Origin: Fumia xinanensis
GTDB taxonomy: Bacteria > Bacillota > Clostridia > Oscillospirales > Ruminococcaceae
Direction: 5' to 3'
NCBI RefSeq assembly: GCF_014384905.1
Contig: NZ_JACRSV010000002.1
Span: 62,001 to 126,000 of the forward strand
Length of the DNA stretch: 64,000 nt
A program made the position numbers and the translations under genes. Every line of letters starts with the position of its first letter. Positions within the stretch are counted from its first letter, which is position 1. Positions 49,659-58,191 of this stretch are shown piece by piece. The notes under the pieces are model-generated. The model did no database searches. It worked only from the letters and a program-made list of their open reading frames with translations, and was not told the DNA's origin.

Positions 49659-50858
49659 TTACACCACAGTTCTGCGTTTCTGTCCCAGATAAATTCCAAA
49701 TACGGCAAGAACGGTGAAAATCCCCAAAACAAAGACTGCCATAATCGGATAACTGACAATCATACCAAACACATTGAAAACCTTATATCCGCCAAATACT
49801 TCTTTTATCAGCGTAACATTTGCAAGTCCAAAGTCAATAATCGGCTGTATTCTTTGAATGACACTATCACCCATTGCCGCTAAACCCACATTGATGAATA
49901 AAATCGCAAGGCTTATACCCACAGCGCTCATTTGACTTTTCATACGCGAGGAAATAAAGCTGATAATAAGGCTGTAAACTGCACCGGTGAAAATGAGCCA
50001 CAGTGCCGAAACAATGGCAAACTGCCAAACCTTAAACCCAAACATCGACCGCGCATATTCAGGTATTGACTGAATGGTAGCGTTCCACCCGTGCAGGCTC
50101 GCGTGAGGAAGAAAGCCAAAAACAAAAGTGGCGATTAAATACATCATAACTATGACGGTGGAAGTAATCAACACGCTCAGCAGCTTTGCAGTAACAATTT
50201 TTCGTCTGCCATAGCGAGAGCTTAAAATCAAATTATCCATACCGCTTGACCTTTCTATCGCAAAAACCGGAGCAATGAGAAACGCAATCGGTATCAATAA
50301 CAGGAACTGCATCATGTGTTCTCCCCAATTTGTGAAAAGATTTTCCCATAACAGAATATTTGCAAATTCCGGCTTACCGAGCGCCGTCAGCTTTTGCAGG
50401 GAATAGCGCAATTTTTTATATTCAAAAGTATTTTGCCGCCCATGCTCTTCAAGCTCGCTTATTTTCGATTGCAAAGCGTTTATTCCATATGGTTCTTCAT
50501 TGCTTTCGGGCGGTGTTCCGTTTTGATATTCAACTACTCTTTCACAAAATTCCTTGTATTTTACGGCAAGGATTGTTTCGGGACTGTCTTTTATACTTCT
50601 TGCAATCATTCTCGAATCTGTCCCGTAACGCGCGGTTATTTCATCATATGCCGCTTTTGATTTTTCTGCTTTTTCTACGTCAATCGCGCCCTCATAATCA
50701 GCGGAAAGTGTTTCGTAATCCTTATATGCGTCATTGCTTCCAATCAAAAACAAAGATGTAGAAAATCCTATTACGCTGTAAAGCGCAAATAATGCAAGCA
50801 GTAAAATAACCGTTTTCTTATTCAGCAGCTTTCGCAGTTCAAACACAAATAATGACAT
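49659..50858 (-). CDS. ABC-2 type permease
   Basis: A 399-residue membrane protein. It has an N-terminal helix (KKTVILLLALFALYSVIGF), a large outer loop of about 160 residues rich in charged residues, and five C-terminal helices (FLLLIPIAFLIAPVFAIERSSGMDNLIL; VWQFAIVSALWLIFTGAVYSLI). This is the NatB/CcmB-like arrangement. It is coupled to the ATPase encoded 4 bases upstream. The start at 50858 follows AAGGAGGTAGAG. Probably an exporter for a peptide, drug or ion. Confidence 0.82.
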   Translation of the reverse strand: MSLFVFELRKLLNKKTVILLLALFALYSVIGFSTSLFLIGSNDAYKDYETLSADYEGAIDVEKAEKSKAAYDEITARYGTDSRMIARSIKDSPETILAVKYKEFCERVVEYQNGTPPESNEEPYGINALQSKISELEEHGRQNTFEYKKLRYSLQKLTALGKPEFANILLWENLFTNWGEHMMQFLLLIPIAFLIAPVFAIERSSGMDNLILSSRYGRRKIVTAKLLSVLITSTVIVMMYLIATFVFGFLPHASLHGWNATIQSIPEYARSMFGFKVWQFAIVSALWLIFTGAVYSLIISFISSRMKSQMSAVGISLAILFINVGLAAMGDSVIQRIQPIIDFGLANVTLIKEVFGGYKVFNVFGMIVSYPIMAVFVLGIFTVLAVFGIYLGQKRRTVV

Positions 50859-50862
50859 GGCT

Positions 50863-51744
50863 CTACCTCCTTGCTTTTTCCGGCAAATAATTAAAAATAT
50901 ATAAATACGCGTCCTCAAGCGTCGGCGCAGTTTGCACAGCGTTGGCAAACGGTTTTTCATCGTCTATCACGCGAACCTCCATAACGCCTTCTTTTGCAAT
51001 AACATTGCTGATAACAGCGTTATTTTGATATTTCACCAGCTTTTCGGCAGACATTTTTACAATCCACACGCAATTTTTCGCCATTTTGATATATTCCTCG
51101 CGAGTGTTTACATATCTGATAACACCGTATTCCATCATCATTATTTTAGAAGCGATATGCTCAATGTCAGACACAATATGCGTTGACAAAAGCACCAATC
51201 TGTCGTTTGAGTACGCGGAGATGATATTTCGGAACTTTACGCGCTCCAACGGGTCAAGTCCCGCCGTTGGTTCGTCCAAAATTAAAATTTCGGGATTATC
51301 AAGAAGCGCCTGCGCAATACCGAGTCTGCGCTGCATTCCTCCCGAATAGGCACGGCACTGCCGTTTCAAATCGTTCTGCAAACCGACATGATACGCAAGC
51401 TCCTCAATTCGCTTTTTTGTATATGATTTTTCCATACCTTTAAGCGCAGCGGAATATTCAAGATAATCTCTACCTGTAAAATTACTGTAAAAACTGATTT
51501 CCTGCGGTAAATATCCGACTTTCGCCCTGTATTCATCACCGATACTGCGAATATTCCTACCGTCATATAAAATCTGCCCACTGTCAGGTCGCAGAACATC
51601 AGCCATCATTTTAATCATTGTCGTTTTACCGGCACCGTTCGGACCGAGCAGACCATATACACCCGTACCCATTGTGACGGAAATATCTTTTAAGACTTTT
51701 TTATCCTTATAATTTTTTGATACCCGTTCAAATTTCAGCTCCAT
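50863..51744 (-). CDS. ABC-2 type exporter ATPase
   Basis: A 293-residue ATPase. Walker A is GPNGAGKTT, the Q-loop region is GYLPQEISFYSNFTG, the signature is YSGGMQRRLGIAQAL, Walker B is ILILDEPTAGLDPLER and the switch is LSTHI. A C-terminal regulatory part of about 80 residues follows. The start at 51744 follows AAGGCGGG. It forms a transporter with the permease whose gene begins 4 bases beyond its stop. Confidence 0.92.
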   Translation of the reverse strand: MELKFERVSKNYKDKKVLKDISVTMGTGVYGLLGPNGAGKTTMIKMMADVLRPDSGQILYDGRNIRSIGDEYRAKVGYLPQEISFYSNFTGRDYLEYSAALKGMEKSYTKKRIEELAYHVGLQNDLKRQCRAYSGGMQRRLGIAQALLDNPEILILDEPTAGLDPLERVKFRNIISAYSNDRLVLLSTHIVSDIEHIASKIMMMEYGVIRYVNTREEYIKMAKNCVWIVKMSAEKLVKYQNNAVISNVIAKEGVMEVRVIDDEKPFANAVQTAPTLEDAYLYIFNYLPEKARR

Positions 51745-51757
51745 ATATACCCGCCTT

Positions 51758-52603
51758 CTATCTTTGCGGCTCACCGCCTCCGCGTATATTTTTTGCAACC
51801 TTTACCGTTGAAAAATCTGCTTTATTGAATTTCATTACGCATACCGCAAAGAAAAATGCGCCGATTAAAACCGTAATCAAAAGTCCCATAACGGGTGTTA
51901 TCGTGAATGAGCCGATTTGAAATGCTATGCCCTCGTTTACAAGCTCCGCCGCCGTCATTTTATTTGCACCAAGCGCGATATACCGAAAAATCGAAGTTGT
52001 GTATGTCAGCGGATTGATATATACAATCGGTAATAGAAACGCAGGTATAATCGTTGTCGGGATATACGCGCCCGAAACGAAAGTAAGCGGCATCATAATC
52101 ATGCAACTTATCGTCTGGAATGCCGGCGAGTTGCGCGACACTGTTGCCAGAAACAGACCGACTGCACTGAATGTCATAGCAGAAACAAACATAACCGCAA
52201 GCATTAAAATTCCCTGCAAAACATCTATTCTAAGTCCTATCACAATTCCGATAATCGCCGTAACCGCACCTTGAAGCGCAGCGACAACCGCGCCTGATAA
52301 AATATTTCCTATGGAAATTTGACTTCTCAAAATCGGCGCAACCATAACCTCTTTCATATAACCGCTTGAAATGTCGGCTAAAATATCCGAAGAATTATTT
52401 ACACTCGTTTGAAAAACGCTCATAATAATCACTCCTGAAATCAAATAATTCATTGGCGCGTTGACGCTGCTCATAGAAGACTTCATCAAAAATGAAAACA
52501 TCACGAGCATAAACATTGACATAAACAGGCTGCCGAAAACGCGGCCTTTGCTCCTCACATAATTCAATAAATTTCTTTGTACTATTGCTGTAATCGGGTT
52601 CAT
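51758..52603 (-). CDS. ABC-2 type permease (DrrB-like)
   Basis: A 281-residue membrane protein with six helices of the drug-exporter (DrrB/NodJ) class: SKGRVFGSLFMSMFMLVMFSF, SSDILADISSGYMKEVMVAPI and MIMMPLTFVSGAYIPTTIIP, where the last is the family's characteristic segment. Its start overlaps the stop of the adjacent DrrA-like ATPase. Probably exports a drug or peptide under MarR control. Confidence 0.9.
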   Translation of the reverse strand: MNPITAIVQRNLLNYVRSKGRVFGSLFMSMFMLVMFSFLMKSSMSSVNAPMNYLISGVIIMSVFQTSVNNSSDILADISSGYMKEVMVAPILRSQISIGNILSGAVVAALQGAVTAIIGIVIGLRIDVLQGILMLAVMFVSAMTFSAVGLFLATVSRNSPAFQTISCMIMMPLTFVSGAYIPTTIIPAFLLPIVYINPLTYTTSIFRYIALGANKMTAAELVNEGIAFQIGSFTITPVMGLLITVLIGAFFFAVCVMKFNKADFSTVKVAKNIRGGGEPQR

Positions 52604-53517
52604 TATTCTCTAATCTCCTTTCCTGTAATCGCAAGGAACACATCATTCAGCGTTCCCTTTTTCACCTCAAAATCAATGATTTTCTCTTTGCACTCCGATA
52701 AAATTTCCAATACTTCGGACGGCTGTTTTGTTTGAAAAATTATCGTGTTTTCGTTTGTATGATACGGTACGCTTCTGTTTATCAATTCGTTTTGAAGCAT
52801 TTCCGATTCAGAGCAAACCGCCGTTACTTCAATACTTGTGTATTGTTTTTTCAGATTTTCGGGCGTATCGTGCGCGATGATTTTACCGTGATCCATGACA
52901 ACGATTTTTGAGCAGACTTCCGCTTCGTCCATATAGTGCGTTGTCAAAAAAATTGTAATGTTTTTCTGCTTTTGCAGTTTTCGAATATACGCCCAAACAT
53001 TTGCACGCGTTTGCGGGTCAAGCCCCGTTGTCGGCTCGTCTAAAAACAGCACTTTCGGATAATGTACAAGACCGCGCGCAATTTCAACGCGGCGTTTCAT
53101 TCCGCCCGACAGACTACCTACAACCGCTCTTTTCCAATCCTCCAGCTCCACCAAATCAAGTGCGAAATCGATACGGTTTGCCACCTCGTTTTTCGGTACC
53201 TTGTAAAACGCACAGTGGTATTTTAAGTTTTCCTCCACCGTCATTTTCGCATCAAGCGTTGAGTCCTGAAACACAATACCGATATCCTTTCTGACTAACG
53301 CTTTTTCTTTCGCAACATCGTGTCCGTTGATTTTAATGTCGCCCTCTGTTTTGTCTAAAATTGTGCATAATGTACTGATGGTAGTTGTTTTTCCCGCACC
53401 GTTCGGCCCGAGAAACGCAAAAATGCTTCCCTCGTCCACAGTAAACGAAATATCATCTACAGCGGTAAAACCACCGTACCTTTTCGTAAAATGTTTGACC
53501 TCAATAATTTTGTTCAT
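52603..53517 (-). CDS. ABC-2 type drug exporter ATPase (DrrA-like)
   Basis: A 304-residue ATPase with Walker A GPNGAGKTT, signature LSGGMKRRVEIARGL, Walker B VLFLDEPTTGLDPQTR and switch LTTHYMDEAE. The C-terminal domain ends KGTLNDVFLAITGKEIRE, the pattern of the DrrA/daunorubicin-resistance group. GAAAGGAGAATAG precedes the ATG. It is preceded by a T-tailed hairpin between marR and this gene that could act as an attenuator. Confidence 0.93.
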   Translation of the reverse strand: MNKIIEVKHFTKRYGGFTAVDDISFTVDEGSIFAFLGPNGAGKTTTISTLCTILDKTEGDIKINGHDVAKEKALVRKDIGIVFQDSTLDAKMTVEENLKYHCAFYKVPKNEVANRIDFALDLVELEDWKRAVVGSLSGGMKRRVEIARGLVHYPKVLFLDEPTTGLDPQTRANVWAYIRKLQKQKNITIFLTTHYMDEAEVCSKIVVMDHGKIIAHDTPENLKKQYTSIEVTAVCSESEMLQNELINRSVPYHTNENTIIFQTKQPSEVLEILSECKEKIIDFEVKKGTLNDVFLAITGKEIRE

Positions 53518-53538
53518 ATCTATTCTCCTTTCAAAAAA

Positions 53539-53573
53539 ATAAGTCCTATGCGTTTTTTTCGCATAGGACTTAT
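53539..53573 (-). terminator. Terminator/attenuator in the marR-exporter leader
   Basis: ATAAGTCCTATGCG and its exact reverse complement form a 14-base stem with a 7-base A loop (minus strand), followed by TTTTTTT. It lies 39 bases after marR and 21 bases before the exporter ATPase start. It would stop most readthrough unless antitermination occurs. Confidence 0.82.
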
Positions 53574-53612
53574 CTCCATAAAATATGGCGCCTTAAATTT
53601 TTGTTGTCGGTG

Positions 53613-54038
53613 TTATCTCCAAATATCTCCTGTTTCTATCAATTTTTTCTGTATCCGCACATACGCTTCTGCGTCCTCCTCGCCTAATGATTCCAGCATT
53701 TTTGCGACAGCTTTAATCATTGCGCCCCTGCGCTTTTCAACCACGTAAGCGCCCGCTTCCGTCAGTTCAACAATTACCTGACGGCTGTCGTTTGGGTCGG
53801 GCATTCGGGTAATCAGATTTTGTTTTTCGAGTGATTTCAGCATTGCCGCAATTCTTGCCGTTGTAAGCATAAGGGCTTTGCTCATATCCTTTGGATATAC
53901 CTTGTTCCCGTTAGCGGCGATATAATTCAGCGCAAGAATTTCACCTCTTGCCATTTGGGACATAGCCCTTTCCATTTTGACTTGCGGCATACTTGCACGC
54001 ATATTGACAAGCTGCTTGGCCAATTCATTATATTCCAT
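53613..54038 (-). CDS. MarR-family regulator
   Basis: A 141-residue winged-helix repressor. It has the recognition region (VYPKDMSKALMLTTARIAAMLKSLEKQNLI), the conserved wing (PDPNDSRQVIVELTEAG) and helical dimerisation ends. GAGATGTG precedes the ATG. It sits first in the unit with the DrrAB-like exporter. An 8-base inverted repeat over the -10 of its promoter suggests autorepression released by a drug or metabolite. Confidence 0.92.
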   Translation of the reverse strand: MEYNELAKQLVNMRASMPQVKMERAMSQMARGEILALNYIAANGNKVYPKDMSKALMLTTARIAAMLKSLEKQNLITRMPDPNDSRQVIVELTEAGAYVVEKRRGAMIKAVAKMLESLGEEDAEAYVRIQKKLIETGDIWR

Positions 54039-54060
54039 AGCACATCTCTTTTCTAATAAT

Positions 54061-54107
54061 AATACTAACTATATTAGTATTATATCTGAAAATTTTTTAT
54101 TTGTCAA
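54061..54107 (-). promoter_or_regulatory. marR promoter with overlapping operator
   Basis: Read on the minus strand: TTGACA (54107-54102), 17 bases, TATAAT (54084-54079). AATACTAA-CTATA-TTAGTATT at 54061-54081 is a perfect dyad over the -10 and start. Confidence 0.82.
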
Positions 54108-54588
54108 GCGTTTTTTCAATTATGTTGTGATTTTTTATCTTGGCAAAAATTATATCTTTTTCGTAATAGTAACAGAAAGAAATTTTATAACCTAAGCGCA
54201 GATGTCCCCTCGCCCCTTAGGCGGCGAGGTCCATTTCAGAATTTCAGTGGGAAGTTTAATCTCCCATTGAAATTCTGAGGAGCTATCGCTCCATGCGCAA
54301 GTTGCAATCTGTCGCAAGCTCTGCTCCTTGCGAGCAAAGCAGGAGCGTTGCTCCGATTTAAAAAACAGTTGTAATTTTCATCTTTCATTTGTTACTTAGA
54401 TGAAAGAAAAAATTACGCAACAAAAACACAAATTTCATCTGGATAATGTATAGAGGAACATCAAAATTTTTATCAAAAAAGGGTTTGGGAATACCCAACA
54501 ATCAAAATCAATTTTGTGCGAGTGTAGCCACACTCGCTTTGCTTGCTCCTCTATAAATTTAGTTTTTACGGGAAAGGACGGGATAAGA
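54108..54588. other. Structured non-coding stretch before tnpW
   Basis: About 480 bases contain a series of hairpins: CCTCGCC/GGCGAGG (54208-54229), a long stem with one mismatch (54237-54277, CAGAATTTCA arm), small GGAGC/GCTCC dyads around 54278-54355, and GCGAGTGT/ACACTCGC (54519-54538). No gene is visible. Such hairpin runs may hold ends, regulatory RNA or recombination sites of the element. Confidence 0.5.
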
Positions 54589-54816
54589 TTGGATAAGAAA
54601 AATAAGGGAAACAGGTATGTTTCAATCTACAAAATCGGCGGCACAATTTACGAGGTTGAAACTGCATTTTCAGGTACGGAAACGCTGAACAATAAAATAA
54701 TTCGTTTAATGCTATCTGAGAAAATAAAATCAAAAGGGGCTGACAATTCGGAAAAAGCGCGTTACAATAATAATACACACTCTGTTTTGTCGGGCAGCAA
54801 AAAGGAGGAATGTTAA
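54589..54816 (+). CDS. TnpW-family transposon protein
   Basis: A 75-residue protein starting at TTG, preceded by GGAAAGGACGGG. Its strand pattern (RYVSIYKIGGTIYEVETAFSGTETLNNKIIRLMLSE) matches the small TnpW proteins that precede the large serine recombinase in TnpX-type elements. It ends just before the recombinase start, with AAGGAGG near its end serving that gene. Function is not well defined. Confidence 0.75.
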   Translation: MDKKNKGNRYVSIYKIGGTIYEVETAFSGTETLNNKIIRLMLSEKIKSKGADNSEKARYNNNTHSVLSGSKKEEC

Positions 54817-56451
54817 ATGAATAAGCCCGACACAATAACTGCTCTCTATTGCAGACTTTCGCAGGAGGACGCGCTGGACGGCGACAGTAACAGTATAATA
54901 AATCAAAAATCTATTTTAGGTAAATATGCAAATGATAATCAATATCCAAATCCGTAGTTTTATATTGACGACGGTTGGAGTGGGACGAATTTTGAAAGGC
55001 CTTCGTTTAAGGAAATGATAAAGGATATTGAGGGCGGAAATGTCAAAACGGTTATCGTAAAGGATATGTCAAGACTTGGGCGTGATTATCTGAAAGTAGG
55101 TTACTTTTCGGAAATCTTTTTTCCAGATAATGACGTCCGTTTAATCGCAATCAATGACGGTGTTGACAGCTTCAAGGGCGATAATGATTTTACCCCGTTT
55201 CGGAATTTGTTTAACGATTTTTACGCAAAGGACACGAGCAAGAAAATCCGTGCTGTGTTTAAGTCAAAGGGTATGTCAGGCGAACATCTTGGCGAACCGC
55301 CGTATGGATATATGAAAAATTCTGAAAATAAAAAGCAATGGATAATCGACGAGCCGGCGGCGGAGGTTGTGAGAAAAATCTATGATTTATGTATTGATGG
55401 AAAAGGGCAAACGCAGATAGCAAAAATTCTAAGAAAAGAAAAAGCGCTGACGGTAAAAGCATACTACGCACAAGCCAAAGGACTTCCGTTGCCTGATGAA
55501 CCGTATCATTGGAATGAAAATTCAGTTGTCGGTATTTTAGAAAGAATGGACTACATAGGCTGTACCGTAAATTTCAAGACTTATACAAAGTCATATAAAC
55601 TGAAAAAGCGTCTTGAAAATGCAAAAGAGAATTGGGCAATTTTTTATGATGCACAAGAGTCGATTATTCCAAAAGAACAGTGGGAACGAGTGCAGGAATT
55701 ACGGAAAAACAAACGCCGGAATACGAAAACCAATAAGCAAGGTTTGTTTTCGGGACTGATATTCTGCGCCGATTGCGGAAGTAAACTTCATTTGGCAACC
55801 TGCAAGAGATTTGACAGCACACAAGACCATTACCGTTGTTCGCAGTACAGAGGTAATACAGGGAGTTGTACCGTTCACTTTATCCGTGAGGAAACATTAA
55901 AGAAAATTGTGTTAAATCAGATTTTCCAAATTACAGCTATGATGTATGATAACGCAGACGAATTTTTCAATCTTGTGGCAAAACAGCAGTTGGACGAGCA
56001 GGAAAAAGAGATACAGAAGAAGAAAAAACAAATGGCAAAAATCCAAAAACGCATAATAGAGCTTGATAAGATTTTTAAGCGCATTTATGAGGACGATATA
56101 TCGGGAGCCACTTCACATGAACGGTTTTTGAAACTGTCTGCCGAATACGAAACCGAACAGAAAGACCTACAAAAACAGGCTGATGATTTTCAAAAGGAAA
56201 CAGCGGATTTTGACAGACAGCAAACAGACTTTAACCAATTTAGAGAAATAGTCCGAAAGTATGTAGGCATAACGGAATTAACACCAATGATTGTAAATGA
56301 GTTCATTAAAAAGATTATCGTTCACGCTCCGGATAAATCAAGCGGACACAGGGTACAAAAGATACAGATTATTTTTAATTTTATCGGTGAATTTGTCCCA
56401 CAAGACGAATTTATCCCAGATAAAAAGGAAATTCCGCAGGAATATCTATAA
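54817..56451 (+). pseudogene. Large serine recombinase (TnpX/TndX family), disrupted by a nonsense codon
   Basis: The frame would encode 544 residues. The resolvase domain begins ITALYCRLSQED with the catalytic Ser15. Codon 47 is TAG (54955-54957), after which the same frame continues FYIDDGWSGTNFERPSF. The remaining 498 codons are intact: recombinase domain, zinc ribbon (CADCGSKLHLATC ... YRCSQY ... C), a long coiled coil (EKEIQKKKKQMAKIQKRIIELDKIF) and a DUF4368 end. A downstream restart would lack the catalytic serine, so the enzyme is inactive unless the stop is suppressed. The ATG at 54817 follows AAGGAGG. Confidence 0.88.
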
Positions 56452-56460
56452 TCCTGCGGA
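56433..56460 (+). terminator. Palindrome over the recombinase stop codon
   Basis: TCCGCAGGA and TCCTGCGGA pair around a 10-base loop that holds the stop codon. The tail (TTTACTTCCTT) is only moderately T-rich. It may also mark the right end of the element. Confidence 0.5.
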
Positions 56461-56505
56461 TTTACTTCCTTATTAACCTCTGCCTTATGGCTGCGGGCTT
56501 TAATT

Positions 56506-56582
56506 TGGTGGAGACACAGGGGCTCGAACCCAGGACCTCTCGCATGTGAAGCGAACGCTCTAACCAGCTGAGCTATGCCTCC
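56506..56582 (-). tRNA. tRNA-Val (anticodon CAC)
   Basis: On the minus strand: acceptor GGAGGCA with TGTCTCC, D-arm GCTC...GAGC, anticodon stem TTCGC/GCGAG with loop TTCACAT (CAC), T-arm with GTTCGAGC, and an encoded CCA end. Confidence 0.93.
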
Positions 56583-56631
56583 AGATAAAGGAAGCCCGCA
56601 GAGCCGCGCGGCCTGCAAGCTTCGGCAACTT

Positions 56632-56707
56632 TGGCTGGGGTGGAAGGATTTGAACCCTCGGAATGGCGGAACCAGAATCCGCTGCCTTACCACTTGGCGA
56701 CACCCCA
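56632..56707 (-). tRNA. tRNA-Gln (anticodon CTG)
   Basis: On the minus strand: acceptor TGGGGTG with CACCCCA, anticodon stem GCGGA/TCCGC with loop TTCTGGT (CTG), T-loop TTCAAAT, encoded CCA. Confidence 0.93.
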
Positions 56708-56741
56708 ATAAAGAAACCGCTCGTAAAAACAAGCGGCTATA

Positions 56742-56818
56742 TGGTCTGAGTGACAAGATTCGAACTTGCGGCCTCTACCACCCCAAGGTAGCGCGCTACC
56801 AATCTGCGCCACACCCAG
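56742..56818 (-). tRNA. tRNA-Pro (anticodon GGG)
   Basis: On the minus strand: acceptor CTGGGTG with CACTCAG, anticodon stem CTACC/GGTAG with loop TTGGGGT (GGG), T-loop TTCGAAT, encoded CCA. It is the first of three closely spaced tRNAs. Confidence 0.93.
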
Positions 56819-56978
56819 ACGACGTGTTATATTATAGCATAAGGATTTTAAAAATGCAAGAGCTTTTTTCATTTTTCTGACAGAAAATTCACCTTTTCTT
56901 TGACGAATCGGTGCGAAAAAGCTTGCAAAAACAGCTGTCTGCGAATCGAAAACGGCTTTAAACATCCCAATGTCAGCA

Positions 56979-57010
56979 AAAAAGCACAAGGCTCATTGCC
57001 CTGTGCTTTT
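56979..57010 (-). terminator. Terminator of rpmB
   Basis: AAAAGCACA-GGC and GCC-TGTGCTTTT form a stem around AATGA. The minus-strand tail is TTTTTTGC. Confidence 0.8.
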
Positions 57011-57033
57011 CATTGTTCTGTATGATGACACCA

Positions 57034-57222
57034 TTACACCGCTCTAGTTACTTTGTTCGAACGTAAGCAACGGGTGCAGGCGTGAACGCGGCACGGTTTA
57101 CCGTTAACGATCGCTTTAACGCGCATCACGTTGGGTTTCCAGGTTCTGTTGGAACGTCTGTGTGAGTGGGACACCTTGATACCAAAAGAAACGCCTTTTC
57201 CGCAGAAATCACATTTCGCCAT
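57034..57222 (-). CDS. rpmB: Ribosomal protein L28
   Basis: A 62-residue large-subunit protein. It has the zinc-ribbon form with CDFCGKG and CTRC, the conserved SHSHRRSNRTWKPN and a basic C-terminus. The start at 57222 follows AGGAGGTGC; the longer upstream frame has no site. It is monocistronic. Confidence 0.97.
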   Translation of the reverse strand: MAKCDFCGKGVSFGIKVSHSHRRSNRTWKPNVMRVKAIVNGKPCRVHACTRCLRSNKVTRAV

Positions 57223-57405
57223 ATTCTGCACCTCCTTTAGAATTACATAACGATAATATTCTATCAGACTCGGCAAAAAAAATCAAGAGGTTTTTCAAAT
57301 AAAAATGGGAAAGCTCAAAATTTTATGAACGGAAGACCGTTTTTTCGATTTGTGGCCGAAGAAAGGTCACATTCTAAAAATTCCTTGAATTTCCTTGCGG
57401 CCTGC

Positions 57406-57434
57406 TTGTATTTTACAGCGGAAACCAGTATAAT
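57406..57434 (+). promoter_or_regulatory. Promoter of the scpAB operon
   Basis: TTGTAT (57406-57411), 17 bases, TATAAT (57429-57434). It fixes the first gene's start downstream of 57440. Confidence 0.7.
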
Positions 57435-57495
57435 GAATACATTATCGATTGTTTGGGCGTTTTTCCCAACGGTATGGAAAGGAAAGTTAGAAAAT

Positions 57496-58188
57496 ATGCC
57501 TTTTTCAATGAGCTCTGAGAGACTGTTTACCATGTTTGTCAGCGTCATCGCCATGCTGACGGCGCTGCCATTTCACGAATACGCCCATGCCTGGGCGGCA
57601 AACAAGATGGGCGACCCCACTGCGAAGTATCAGGGGCGTCTCACACTCAATCCTTTCCGGCATTTGGATTTATTCGGTTCTATCTGCATGGTGCTGTTTG
57701 GGTTCGGGTGGGCAAAGCCGGTTCCCATCAATCCTTATAACTTCAAAAACCCCAAGACCGGGATGGCGCTTTCCGCACTGGCGGGACCTATGTCCAACGT
57801 GGTTTATGCCTTTGCCGCCATGATCCTCTATAAGATTCTCTGGTATCCGGCCATGATGGTGGATCAGTCTACCTTCTGGGGTTTCTTCCTTTATTATGTT
57901 GTCCAGATCCTCTGGATTATCGTAAGCCTCAATGTGGGCCTGGCGGTGTTCAATCTTTTGCCGGTGCCGCCTCTGGACGGTTCCCGTATCCTCAACATTA
58001 TCCTGCCGGAGCGGATTTACTTTAAGGTCATGCAGTATGAGCGGGTCATCATGTTCGCCATCATCGCGCTGCTGTTTGTGGGGGTGCTGGACCGGCCGCT
58101 CATCTACCTCCGGGGGCTTTTGGTGAACGGGCTGGATTTCCTCACCGGATTTGTGGATATTATCGCCCGGGCCATTATGGGAGTGTAG
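57496..58188 (+). CDS. Site-2 protease family (M50) membrane metalloprotease
   Basis: A 230-residue membrane protein. The zinc-binding HEYAH (His27-Glu28-His31) lies in the first helix, and the third ligand Asp in LLPVPPLDGSRIL lies in a later helix. About five hydrophobic segments. Such short M50 proteins (YwhC-like) lie beside scpAB in many Clostridia. Their substrate is unknown. The start at 57496 lies beyond the promoter; ATG at 57508 is an alternative. Confidence 0.9.
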   Translation: MPFSMSSERLFTMFVSVIAMLTALPFHEYAHAWAANKMGDPTAKYQGRLTLNPFRHLDLFGSICMVLFGFGWAKPVPINPYNFKNPKTGMALSALAGPMSNVVYAFAAMILYKILWYPAMMVDQSTFWGFFLYYVVQILWIIVSLNVGLAVFNLLPVPPLDGSRILNIILPERIYFKVMQYERVIMFAIIALLFVGVLDRPLIYLRGLLVNGLDFLTGFVDIIARAIMGV

Positions 58189-58191
58189 CAA

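Larger units (their letters stand above)
48530..56460. mobile_element. Mobile element of the large-serine-recombinase (TnpX/TndX) type, partly decayed
   Basis: An AT-rich island of about 7.9 kb lies between a housekeeping-style operon and tRNA genes. It carries a large serine recombinase with DUF4368 and TnpW at its right end, and a conjugative-element style sigma factor plus small helix-turn-helix gene at its left end. The cargo is a MarR regulator and two ABC-2 type transporters. The recombinase has a nonsense codon and the sigma factor a frameshift. No conjugation genes remain. Borders are approximate: no direct repeats were found by eye. Confidence 0.65.

Noticed and set aside
54200..54360. 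Repeated short GC-rich hairpins considered as a CRISPR array
   Set aside because: The units differ in sequence and spacing, there are no regular spacers and no cas genes.
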